From Burkholderia diffusa (lineage in GTDB: Bacteria; Pseudomonadota; Gammaproteobacteria; Burkholderiales; Burkholderiaceae), in assembly GCF_902499115.1 (NCBI RefSeq), contig NZ_CABVPN010000004.1, positions 244,064 to 308,063 of the forward strand: a DNA stretch of 64,000 bases, given 5' to 3'. The notes below the pieces were generated by a model, which saw only the letters and a program-made list of their open reading frames with translations, did no database searches and was not told the origin of the DNA. A program made the position numbers and the translations under genes. Below, one piece after another: positions 42,706 through 50,841 of the stretch (position 1 is its first letter; each line of letters begins with the position of its first letter).

Positions 42706-43808
42706 AAACGGTCGATCATCCCGAACTGGATTCCGCGCACCGACGCCCCCGGCCACGACGGCGTGAGGCCGATCACGTTCACGCCTTTCAGCGTGAACGC
42801 GGCCTGGCCACGGTTATGCAGCCAGGCCGCGCTTGCATAGAGCAGGACGCGCTTCGACAGATCGTATTCGCACGCGGCGCTGAACTGGTCGGCGTCGTTG
42901 TCGCCGCCCGACCGGTCACGCAGCCACGTGTACCCCAGCGACGTGCGAAAACGCGCGCTCACCGCATAGCGCGCGGAGGCCGACACGCCGTCGTTGTGGT
43001 AGCGGGGCGTTCCGCCGTCGCCATTGAAATACGAGAGGAAGCCGGTCACCGGGCCGAATGCATAGGAGGCGCCGCCGAGGTTGGCGCGCAATGCGCCGCT
43101 GCCGTGGGTTTGCTGGTGCGCATATGAAATGCGGAGCGGGCCGTCATGCCACGAGAACGTCTCGATGTGGCCTGCCAGTCCATTGCCGTCGCCGTCGGTT
43201 GGCGCGCGCAACGACGCCATGATCGTGGTCGAGAAGCCATGGACCTCGGGTGAAAGGTACGTGATCGCGTTGCTTTCGTACGGCGTGATTTTCGACAGAT
43301 TGTCGAGGCCCGACGCGATCGTGCCAGCACCGAACGCATCGAGATGCCCCTTGAACGGGATGTAGATCGGCGAATACTGGCGGCCGATCCGCACGGTGCC
43401 GTAGCGCGAGCTCACGCCGATCCAGGCCTGGCGGTTGAACAACGTGCCGGCGACGGCCTGACTGCCGTCCGTCGAGCCGAAGCCGTTCTCGAGATCGAAC
43501 AGGATCTTTACGCCGTTGCCGATATCCTCGGCGCCGCGCACGCCGATGCGCGAGCCGCGATACGCACCGGAATCCATCCGCGCGACGTAGCCGGAGCCCG
43601 GATTCGTGATTTCGATGCTCGTGTCGATCGCACCGTACAGCGTCACGCTGCTTTGTGCATGGACCACGGATGCGTGCGCGGCAATGGCCGCCGCTGCGAC
43701 ACCAATGCGGAGCGCGACACGTGTGCCGGCCGCCGGCCGGCGCGCTCGGCCGTTTTCCGACGCGGCATCGTGACGTCGGGGGCGGGAAGCGGGAAGGGAA
43801 TGACTCAT
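42702..43808 (-). CDS. Gram-negative porin (OmpC/Omp38-like, 16-strand)
   Basis: Outer-membrane porin of 368 residues. A long N-region leads to a signal peptide cleaved at VVHA-QSS, after which SSVTLYGAIDTSIEI begins strand 1. GVRGAEDIGNGVKILFDLENGF and the turn SSRYGTVRIGRQYSPI, with the loop 3 region around FGAGTIASGL, mark a burkholderial general porin, and the chain ends in MIDRF with the C-terminal Phe needed for BAM. The start at 43808 leaves about 50 residues before cleavage, which is long; a later start cannot be excluded, and no clear ribosome-binding site is seen. It lies 107 bp downstream of the PQQ dehydrogenase gene on the same strand and may bring in its sugar or acid substrate. 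Confidence 0.85.
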   Translation of the reverse strand: MSHSLPASRPRRHDAASENGRARRPAAGTRVALRIGVAAAAIAAHASVVHAQSSVTLYGAIDTSIEITNPGSGYVARMDSGAYRGSRIGVRGAEDIGNGVKILFDLENGFGSTDGSQAVAGTLFNRQAWIGVSSRYGTVRIGRQYSPIYIPFKGHLDAFGAGTIASGLDNLSKITPYESNAITYLSPEVHGFSTTIMASLRAPTDGDGNGLAGHIETFSWHDGPLRISYAHQQTHGSGALRANLGGASYAFGPVTGFLSYFNGDGGTPRYHNDGVSASARYAVSARFRTSLGYTWLRDRSGGDNDADQFSAACEYDLSKRVLLYASAAWLHNRGQAAFTLKGVNVIGLTPSWPGASVRGIQFGMIDRF

Positions 43809-43915
43809 GGGCAAGGGAGGCGGGCAGCCTCGGCAGTGGGGCGACGCGTCGCGTGCGGCGTGGTGCGGCGAGGGTTGCCGCACCATGCCGCACGCAATCC
43901 GGTCGAATCAGGCGC

Positions 43916-46342
43916 TTACTTGTTGTCCGGCAATGCGTAGGCAACCACGTAGTCGCCTCGATCGGGCGACTGGCGCGCACCACCTGCCGAGATGACGATG
44001 TACTGCTTGCCGTTGAGGGTATAGCTCATCGGCGTGCCCTGGCTTCCCACCGGCAAACGTGCCTTCCACACTTCCTTGCCCGTCGAGCTGTCGAACGCGC
44101 GCAGGTAGTAGTCCTGCGTCGCGGCGAAGAACACGAGGCCGCCGCCCGTCGTGAGCGAGCCGCCGATGGTGGGCATGCCGATCGGCGACGGCATGTGCAT
44201 CGGCACGCCGTAGAGGCGCGTGTCCTTCACGGTGCCGAGCGGGACTTGCCATGCGATGCTACGGGTTTTCAGGTCGACCGCGGTGAGACTGCCGAACGGC
44301 GGCTTCTGGCACGGGATGCCGAGCGGCGAGAAGAAGCGGTCCTTCAGCACCGAGTACGGCGTGCCGCCGAGCGGCACCGCACCCATGCCTGCGTTCACCG
44401 ATTCGTTGCCGTTGGATGTACCGCTGCGGTTCTTTTCCTTTTCCAGATGGACCCAGAGGCCGAGGCGCATGTCGTTCACGTAGATCATGTCCGCGTTCGG
44501 ATCATACGAGAGGCCGCCCCAGTTCATGCCGCCGAGCGAACCCGGGAAGCTGAGCGAACGATCGGTGTCCGGTGCAGTGAAAAGGCCGTCGTAGCGCATA
44601 CCGCGGAAGATCACGCGGCACATCAACTGGTCGATCGGCGTGACGCCCCACATGTCCGAATCCTTGAGCACGTCCGCGCCGATCTGAGGCATGCCGACGG
44701 ACAGCGGTTGCGTCTTCGAATACGGCTCGTTCGCAATCGACGCGGTCTTGACCGGATGTTCGACGACCTTCGTCAGCGGCTTGCCGGTCGCGCGATCGAG
44801 CACGAACAGCTGGCCCATCTTGGTGCCGACGATCAGCGCCGGCACGCGCTTGCCATCTTCCATCGGGAAGTCGATCAGCGTCGGCTGCATCGGCACGTCG
44901 TAGTCCCACAGGTCGTGGTGAACGGTCTGGAAGTGCCACTTTTCCGCGCCCGTCGTCGCGTCGAGCGCGAGGATGGATGCACCGTACTTCTCGTCGAGCG
45001 CGGTGCGCTTCACGCCCCACAGGTCGATCGCCGCATTGCCCACCGGCATGTAGATCGTGTTCGACGTCGCGTCATAGGTCATCGGCGCCCACACGTTCGG
45101 CGTCGAGCGCGTGAAGATCTTGCCCGGTGCCGGCTCCGCGTGATCGTCCGGATTGCCCGGATCGAACGCCCACTTCATCTTGCCGGTCATCACGTCGAAG
45201 CCGCGGATCACGCCGCCGGGCATGTCGAGCGACACGTTGTCGGCCACGCGGCCACCCGTGACCACCGTTGTGCCCGCGACCGTCGGCGCCGACGTGAGTT
45301 CGTACAGCGGGCTCTTCGCGTTACCGAGGCCGGCCTTCATGTCGACGATGCCGTGATCGCCGAATGCGTCGCAGAGCTTGCCGGTGTCGGCATCGAGTGC
45401 GACGAGCTTCGCATCGATCGTGTTCATGAAGATGCGGCGGCGGCACACGGCCGGATCGCCGGACGCGGCGATCGGCAGGACCGGCGTCGAACCGGCGACG
45501 GTCGGCTGCACGAGCGGCTTGTCCGCGTCGAAGTAGGCGAGGCCGCGGCAGCGCACCCAGACCGTCGTCTTGGTCGGAAACGCATGGCGCCATTTTTCGG
45601 TGCCGGTTGCGGCGTCCACGGCGATCACCGTGTTGTGCGGCGAGCACAGGAACAGCGTCTTGCCGACCTGCAGCGGCGTTTCCTGGTCTTCCGAGCCGCC
45701 GCCGTCCGGGCTGAGCGGCGTGTCGCCGGTGTGGAACGTCCATGCGACCTGCAGGTTCTTCACCGTGTCGCGGTTGATCTGCGTGTAGCCCGCGAAGCGG
45801 TCGCCGCCGGCCGAGTGACCGTATGCCGTCCAGTCCTCGGTGCCTGCGATGCCCGCCGCCGGCGCGGGCGTCTCGGTGCCGAACGTGCCGTGCGGCACGA
45901 ACATCCCGTAGACGAACACGCCGTTGCAGGCGAGCAGCACGGCGGCGATGCCCCATGCCGCGCCTCGTGCGGGCGCCTTGCCTTCGGCACGGCGCAGCAG
46001 CGGCCAGACCGTCACGAGCAGCATGCCGATCATCGAGAACATGAAGATCCGCGCGTTGAGTGGCCAGAACGCGAAGCCGACTTCCCAGACGGCCCACAGC
46101 GCCGTGGCGATCAGCATGACGAGGTAGATCGCGACCGCGCTGGAGCGACGGCGGGCGAGCTGGACGCCGGTCGCGCACAGCGCGAGCCCTGCCAGCAGGT
46201 AATACCAGCTACCGCCGCGTGCGACGAGCATGCCGCCGCCGATGATGAAATAGAGCCCGAGAAGCAGCGAGACCAATCCCGCGGCGATCAGGCCGATTCG
46301 GGCCGAAGCATGAATCGGCCCTGCAGTTGATTGCTTGGACAT
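43916..46342 (-). CDS. Membrane-bound PQQ-dependent dehydrogenase (glucose/quinate/shikimate type)
   Basis: Inner-membrane quinoprotein of 808 residues. Five TM helices occupy about 15-140, followed by an eight-bladed propeller in the periplasm. PQQ-enzyme repeats include GTEDWTAYGHSAGGDRFAG, CSPHNTVIAVDAATGTEKW, TVHHDLWDYDVPMQPTLIDF and the terminal GDYVVAYALPDN. It oxidises an aldose or a cyclic polyol acid (quinate, shikimate) in the periplasm and passes electrons to ubiquinone. The length and ends fit both Gcd and QuiA types; sequence alone does not let me separate them, so no symbol is given. A porin gene follows in the same direction. PQQ synthesis genes are not in the window. Confidence 0.88.
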   Translation of the reverse strand: MSKQSTAGPIHASARIGLIAAGLVSLLLGLYFIIGGGMLVARGGSWYYLLAGLALCATGVQLARRRSSAVAIYLVMLIATALWAVWEVGFAFWPLNARIFMFSMIGMLLVTVWPLLRRAEGKAPARGAAWGIAAVLLACNGVFVYGMFVPHGTFGTETPAPAAGIAGTEDWTAYGHSAGGDRFAGYTQINRDTVKNLQVAWTFHTGDTPLSPDGGGSEDQETPLQVGKTLFLCSPHNTVIAVDAATGTEKWRHAFPTKTTVWVRCRGLAYFDADKPLVQPTVAGSTPVLPIAASGDPAVCRRRIFMNTIDAKLVALDADTGKLCDAFGDHGIVDMKAGLGNAKSPLYELTSAPTVAGTTVVTGGRVADNVSLDMPGGVIRGFDVMTGKMKWAFDPGNPDDHAEPAPGKIFTRSTPNVWAPMTYDATSNTIYMPVGNAAIDLWGVKRTALDEKYGASILALDATTGAEKWHFQTVHHDLWDYDVPMQPTLIDFPMEDGKRVPALIVGTKMGQLFVLDRATGKPLTKVVEHPVKTASIANEPYSKTQPLSVGMPQIGADVLKDSDMWGVTPIDQLMCRVIFRGMRYDGLFTAPDTDRSLSFPGSLGGMNWGGLSYDPNADMIYVNDMRLGLWVHLEKEKNRSGTSNGNESVNAGMGAVPLGGTPYSVLKDRFFSPLGIPCQKPPFGSLTAVDLKTRSIAWQVPLGTVKDTRLYGVPMHMPSPIGMPTIGGSLTTGGGLVFFAATQDYYLRAFDSSTGKEVWKARLPVGSQGTPMSYTLNGKQYIVISAGGARQSPDRGDYVVAYALPDNK

Positions 46343-47001
46343 GAGTGTCTTCTATCCGGTTGCGCCTGGGCTGCATCGAAGGCAGGAAGAGGGCGCAGCG
46401 GGTGGCCCTGTTCGATCACATGGAGGCGGCGCCGCGTTGCATGCATGCGCGGATGCGGGCTTCGCAGATCCTGATCGTGCAGCCTGGTTAGCTGTAGAAA
46501 TTAACTAAGCGGTGCATTTTAAGGGCGAGCCGCGGATTTTGCTCGCCCTTTTTTTCTTCGATTGTTGTCTGGATGGTTGAAAGTGTGTTGTCGGATTTCG
46601 CAACTGGCGCTCGTCGGGATCGGGAGCGCTGCGGCGGCGATCACGCGGGAAGCGCGTGGTCTGGGGGGGGGCGGGAGCGGCGCGTTGACATGATCTCGCT
46701 CGAATAGAGCGAGCGTGGGCAGCGGAGGTCGCGCGGCTGGTGCTTGGACAGCGCGGGAGCGGCGTGCCTTTGCGAATGCAGGCAGCGCACGCGATGCAGC
46801 CATTCGGCGTTCACCGTATCACTCTCGAGTCGCCAGCAGAACGGGAGGTTCGGCATACCGTTTGTTGGCCATTCACCTGATAAAAGCATCTGTCCTATCA
46901 ACGGGCGCGACTCTGTAATCTCGAAAACGGAGTCGCACTCTGGTTGCTGAATCCATTGAGCGCCGGACCTCGGGGCGTGCGCAATGCCCCACCCCGGTTC
47001 T
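46343..47001. other. Gene-free region with a hairpin terminator
   Basis: About 660 bases between two genes on the minus strand. A strong plus-strand terminator is at 46521-46555. The rest shows only low-quality open frames with Pro/Arg-rich translations. The promoter of the PQQ dehydrogenase gene should be in 46343-46520. Confidence 0.5.
46521..46555 (+). terminator. Rho-independent terminator, orphan
   Basis: Perfect 10-bp arms AAGGGCGAGC (46521-46530) and GCTCGCCCTT (46541-46550) with a 10-base loop, followed by an unbroken T-run to 46555. It reads on the plus strand, but no plus-strand gene precedes it for several kilobases, so it may end a small RNA or prevent antisense transcription into the region. 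Confidence 0.8.
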
Positions 47002-47832
47002 TCATTCAGCCGGGTCCCACTGCGGCGCGAAAGCCGGGCTGACGAGGCGCTGGTTCTTCGGCAGGCCGCCGATCAGCGCACGATCGGCGTCGTCCAGGCC
47101 CACGTCGAGCGATGCCAGGTTGGCGAGCTGATTGCGTTGTCCGGCCGCCTTCGGCACGGCGGCCACGTTCGGCTGGTCAAGCAGCCATTTCAGCGCGACC
47201 TGGGTCGGCAGCACGCGATGCTTGTCGGCGATCCGCTGCAGCTCCGGAATCTCCGACACGCGGTTGCGCGCGAGCGGGCTGTACGCGATCAGCGCCATGT
47301 CGTGCTCGCGCGCGAATTGCAGCAGCCGCGCCTGACCCAGCAGCACGTGGTACTCGACCTGTATCGCGGCCAGCGGTGCCTGCCGGTTTTCAACGACATC
47401 GCGCAACAGCGGAAGCGGAAAGTTCGCGACGCCGATCGCCCGGGCGCGTCCTTGCTCCTTGAACGACACGAGCGTGTCGATCGTCTCGGCAAGATTCCAG
47501 TCGGGCGCCGGCCAGTGGATCAGGAACAGGTCCACGTAGTCGGAGCGCAGCGCGCGCAACGTGTTGTCGAGCGATTTCCGCATGCGTTCGGGGCTCAACT
47601 GGTCCCACCACACTTTGCTGGTCACGTGAATCTGCTCGCGCGGGACGTTCGACGCCGCGATGGCCTCGCCGACCGCCGCTTCGTTCTCGTATGCGGCCGC
47701 GGTATCGAGGTGCCGATAACCCGATTCCAGCGCGAGCGCGACCGCGCGCGTGCAGTCGTCGCCGAGCATGGGCCACGTGCCGAGCCCCAGTTTCGGCATG
47801 TTCAACGCGTGGCGGTTGACGATGCATTGCAT
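47002..47832 (-). CDS. Aldo/keto reductase
   Basis: NADPH-dependent (alpha/beta)8 oxidoreductase of 276 residues in the AKR5-like group. The catalytic tetrad is Asp43, Tyr48, Lys73 and His106 (HLDTAAAYEN, VTSKVWW, FLIHWP). It ends LPKNQRLVSPAFAPQWD, typical of 2,5-diketo-gluconate reductase-like members. A strong GAGGAGG ribosome-binding site precedes the ATG at 47832. It lies 62 bp downstream of a KstD-like flavoprotein gene on the same strand and is likely cotranscribed, so it may reduce or oxidise a ring ketone in the same pathway. Confidence 0.92.
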   Translation of the reverse strand: MQCIVNRHALNMPKLGLGTWPMLGDDCTRAVALALESGYRHLDTAAAYENEAAVGEAIAASNVPREQIHVTSKVWWDQLSPERMRKSLDNTLRALRSDYVDLFLIHWPAPDWNLAETIDTLVSFKEQGRARAIGVANFPLPLLRDVVENRQAPLAAIQVEYHVLLGQARLLQFAREHDMALIAYSPLARNRVSEIPELQRIADKHRVLPTQVALKWLLDQPNVAAVPKAAGQRNQLANLASLDVGLDDADRALIGGLPKNQRLVSPAFAPQWDPAE

Positions 47833-47894
47833 GAACGATTCCTCCTCGATGGGTTGAGCCGGCTCGGCTTGCCCGTGCCGTGCCGGCGCGTTCG

Positions 47895-49673
47895 TCAGCC
47901 GTGGGCGCTGTCGCAGGTCGAGCGATGCGCGGTGGTCGCGGCCGATGTGCCCGTCGACCCCGCGTCGCGTCGCGCGACGAATTTCGCGATGCGCCAGCCG
48001 AATACGATGGCCGGGCCGAGCGTCGTGCCGGGGCCCGGATAGGTGCCGCGGAAGATCGACGCGAGATCGTTGCCGCACGCGAACAGGCCGGGAATCACGC
48101 GCCCGTCGACGTCGACCACCTCGCCGTTCGCCGTGCCGCTCAGCCCCGCGCTGCACGCGAGGTCGGCGGGCCATACGGTCACGGCATAGTAGGGCCCGGC
48201 GCCGATCGGGCGAATGCACGGGTTCGGCTGTTGCGCCGGGTCGCCATTGAAGCGGCTCATCGGGCTGCTGCCGCGCTGGAACGCCGGATCCTCGCCGTTG
48301 GCGGCGTCGCGGTTGTAGGTCGCGACGGTACGCGCCAAGCCGTTCGCATCCACCTGCAATTTCGCTGCCAGCTCAGCCAGCGTCTCGCCCTTGACCAGAT
48401 AGCCGGCACGCTCGAACGCCGCGATGCGCGCCGCGCTGCGCGCCGGCATCAGCAGGCCGAGGCCATAGGTCCGGATGAACGCCGCATCGACGATCAGATG
48501 GGCCGGCACGCTGGGCCCGTTGCCGCTGTCGCGCAGCATGCCCATCACAAAGTCGTGATACGAGTCCGACTCGTTGACGAAGCGCTCGCCGCGGCTGTTG
48601 ACCGCGATGAGGCCGGGTTTCGCGCGATCGAGAATGATGTGCGGCCAGACGCTGTCGCCGTCGCCGCCCGGGGCACGGCGAATCGAGCACGGCATCCACA
48701 GCCCCGGGCTGTCGCCGCCGTTTTCGACCCGCGCATCGACGCGCTGCGCGCGGTCGACGCCGTCGCCGGTGTGCGTCGCCGGCGACAGCGACAGCGGCCG
48801 GGCCGCGGCGGGGAAGAACTGCTGGCGCAGCGACGGATGGCGCGTGATGCCGCCGGTCGCGAGCACCACGCCGCGCCGCGCGCCGATTCGCCTGCGGCCG
48901 CCGTCCGGCGTCGTGACGATGGCGCCGGTGACGTGGCCGTCGTCGCGTACCAGTTCGAGTAGTGGCGTGTCGAAGCGAATCTCGACCTGGCGCTTGAGCA
49001 GGCTGTAATAGAGCCGCGCGGCGAGCGCGTTGCCCATTACGAGCTGCGTGCCGCGCGGAAAACGCAGGCGGTCCATCGCATAGCGGCCGACGACCGCGAC
49101 CGTGCGTTTGAAGTTCGCGGCCGATGCGAACGGCGCGAGCAGCGCATTGAGGTCGGTGCGCGCGACCATCATCCCGCCGAGCCCCATGAACTCCTTGCGA
49201 GGCGGGCGCACGCGCGCGAATGCGCGGCCGAGCACGCGCGCATCGAACGGCGCGGGCACGAGCGCCCGCCCGCCATAGGCCGCGCCGGGGCCGTTCACGT
49301 AATCGGGATGCGCGGCGGCGGCGACGAACTTGACTTCGCTGATGCGCGCGAGCTCGTCGATCGCATCGGGGCCGCTCTGCAGGAAGGCTTCGCGCGCGTC
49401 GTCGCCGCCGCGTGCGCCGACCACCGACTGCAGGAAGCGGCGCGCATCGTCGATGCTGTCGGGCACGCCCGCGTCGACGCTCAGGCGAGTGCCCGGCACC
49501 CACGTCGTGCCGCCCGACGTGGACGTGATGCCGCCCACCACGGCTGTTTTTTCGCAGACGAGGACCGCAAGCCCCTCGTGATGCGCGACGAGCGCGGCGG
49601 TCATGCCCGCCGCCCCCGCGCCGAATACCAGCAGGTCCACTTCCTCGTCCCAGTCCTGTTGCACCGCAACCAT
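47895..49673 (-). CDS. KstD-like FAD-dependent dehydrogenase (first paralogue)
   Basis: Flavoprotein of 592 residues in the fumarate reductase/3-ketosteroid 1-dehydrogenase superfamily. It begins with the dinucleotide motif LLVFGAGAAGMTAAL and EKTAVVGGITSTSGG, and ends with GLFACGNDLASIFRGTYPGPGTTLGPAIVFGW, the KstD-type FAD/active-site end. An insertion domain carries the conserved YVNGPGAAYGGR-like segment and YHDFVMGML. Such enzymes introduce double bonds alpha-beta to a ring ketone. AAGGAG precedes ATG 49673. It leads the unit with the aldo/keto reductase; its promoter region has two copies of the island operator (49746-49788). It is clearly paralogous to the flavoprotein at 58.0 kb. Confidence 0.9.
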   Translation of the reverse strand: MVAVQQDWDEEVDLLVFGAGAAGMTAALVAHHEGLAVLVCEKTAVVGGITSTSGGTTWVPGTRLSVDAGVPDSIDDARRFLQSVVGARGGDDAREAFLQSGPDAIDELARISEVKFVAAAAHPDYVNGPGAAYGGRALVPAPFDARVLGRAFARVRPPRKEFMGLGGMMVARTDLNALLAPFASAANFKRTVAVVGRYAMDRLRFPRGTQLVMGNALAARLYYSLLKRQVEIRFDTPLLELVRDDGHVTGAIVTTPDGGRRRIGARRGVVLATGGITRHPSLRQQFFPAAARPLSLSPATHTGDGVDRAQRVDARVENGGDSPGLWMPCSIRRAPGGDGDSVWPHIILDRAKPGLIAVNSRGERFVNESDSYHDFVMGMLRDSGNGPSVPAHLIVDAAFIRTYGLGLLMPARSAARIAAFERAGYLVKGETLAELAAKLQVDANGLARTVATYNRDAANGEDPAFQRGSSPMSRFNGDPAQQPNPCIRPIGAGPYYAVTVWPADLACSAGLSGTANGEVVDVDGRVIPGLFACGNDLASIFRGTYPGPGTTLGPAIVFGWRIAKFVARRDAGSTGTSAATTAHRSTCDSAHG

Positions 49674-49745
49674 GTCCACGTCTCCTTCATGTCGTTCCGT
49701 CGCGCGCCCGGATTCGATGCGCGGCGGAAGATGCTCCGATAATTG

Positions 49746-49788
49746 TGGAATAGTATTCCAATAAATAACAAAGTGGAATATGGTTCCA
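49746..49788. promoter_or_regulatory. Island operators, pair upstream of flavoprotein 1
   Basis: Site one TGGAATAGTATTCCA (49746-49760) is a perfect TGGAAT-N3-ATTCCA palindrome. Site two TGGAATATGGTTCCA (49774-49788) has one mismatch. Their centres are 28 bases apart in AT-rich DNA about 75-115 bases upstream of the ATG. Confidence 0.7.
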
Positions 49789-49819
49789 AAAAAATAGGCG
49801 AAGCTGCGTGCGGCGACGT

Positions 49820-49933
49820 TCAGAAGCGGTGCACGATGCCGACGCCGGCCGCGAACTGGCTGCGCGTGGACGACGGCGCCGAGTTGAAGCCGTCGCCGAG
49901 CGTGGCGGTCGCGTCGATGATGTGGCCGCTGCC
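49820..49933 (-). pseudogene. Porin C-terminal fragment
   Basis: Read on the minus strand up to TGA at 49822-49820, this encodes GSGHIIDATATLGDGFNSAP then SSTRSQFAAGVGIVHRF. The last strand QFAAGVGIVHRF is the standard C-terminus of burkholderial general porins. Only about 37 codons survive, and the upstream part (towards 49998) is not porin-like. The fragment sits between the AroE-like gene and flavoprotein 1, so the island once encoded its own porin. Confidence 0.7.
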
Positions 49934-49998
49934 CGTGGTGGCGAACGGGATTCGGCGGGGCGCGCCGCGCACGGCGCTCGCACCCCGCCCGCACGCGC

Positions 49999-50841
49999 TC
50001 AGGCGGCGGTATCGATCAGGAACGCGACCATCCGGTCACAGACCCGCGAGAACATCTGCGTGCCCGTGACGGTTCGGCAGCCGCGGGCACGCGCCGCTTC
50101 GATGAACGGCGTGAGCGGCGGCTTCGTGACGACGTCGCCGACGAAGGTGGTGGCCGGCACGCGCGATACGTCGACGGGCGGCGGATCGTCCGCCCGCATG
50201 CCCATCGGCGACGCATTGACGATCACGTCGAACGATTCGGGCGCGACGTCCGCGGCGGCGACGCGCACCGTGCCGCGTTGCAGCGTCGCCAGCCGGTCGA
50301 CCAGCGACGCGGTGCGGGCGGCATCGTTGTCGCGCACGTCGAGCGACGCGACGCCCGCCATCACCAGCGCATGGCCGATCGCCGAGCCTGCGCCGCCCGC
50401 GCCGACCAGCAGCGCGCGCTTGCCGCGCAGGTCGCAGCCTGCGTCGCCGAGCGCGGCGACGAAGCCGGTGCCGTCGAACATGCCGCCGTGCCAGCCACCG
50501 TCGGCGGTGCGGCGCAGCGTATTGGCCGCGCCGAGGAATGCGGCTTCGTCGGACAGGCTCGTGCAGAACCCGGCGGCGCTGAACTTGTGCGGCACCGTGA
50601 TGATCACGCCGTCGACGTTGCGCATCGGCGTGATGCCCGCGAAGAACGCCGCGAGATCGTCCGGCGCGACGTGCGCGGGGACGACCAGCGCGTCGAGTCC
50701 GGCCTCGCGCAGCGCGGCCGTCACGCCCTTGGGCGAACGGACCTGCGCGATCGGATCACCGACGATGAAGTGGACACGGGTCGCACCGCTCAGGCCTTCG
50801 TCGAGCGAAACCGGGGTGGTCGGGGTCAAGGGGGCAATCAT
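49999..50841 (-). CDS. Shikimate dehydrogenase-family protein (divergent AroE-like)
   Basis: NAD(P)-dependent dehydrogenase of 280 residues with the AroE fold. The N-domain has GDPIAQVRSP, VIITVPHK with catalytic Lys86, and GAANTLR, then DGTGF with Asp123. The Rossmann domain has LVGAGGAGSAIG. Two substrate-side features differ from true AroE: the paired serines of the SxSP motif are VRSP, and the Asn of NVTxPxK is Ile. So the substrate is likely not shikimate, or is bound differently. It is last in the ABC importer operon and overlaps it by 4 bases (ATGA, 50838-50841). A ring-hydroxyl dehydrogenase for the imported compound is the natural guess. Confidence 0.85.
   Translation of the reverse strand: MIAPLTPTTPVSLDEGLSGATRVHFIVGDPIAQVRSPKGVTAALREAGLDALVVPAHVAPDDLAAFFAGITPMRNVDGVIITVPHKFSAAGFCTSLSDEAAFLGAANTLRRTADGGWHGGMFDGTGFVAALGDAGCDLRGKRALLVGAGGAGSAIGHALVMAGVASLDVRDNDAARTASLVDRLATLQRGTVRVAAADVAPESFDVIVNASPMGMRADDPPPVDVSRVPATTFVGDVVTKPPLTPFIEAARARGCRTVTGTQMFSRVCDRMVAFLIDTAA

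Noticed and set aside
43655..46330. An 891-codon plus-strand frame opposite the PQQ dehydrogenase
   Set aside because: Antisense shadow of a clear 808-residue quinoprotein; translation is His/Arg-rich with no domain.
46519..46803. A 94-codon minus-strand frame
   Set aside because: It runs through the terminator hairpin, is Pro/Arg-rich and has no recognisable family.
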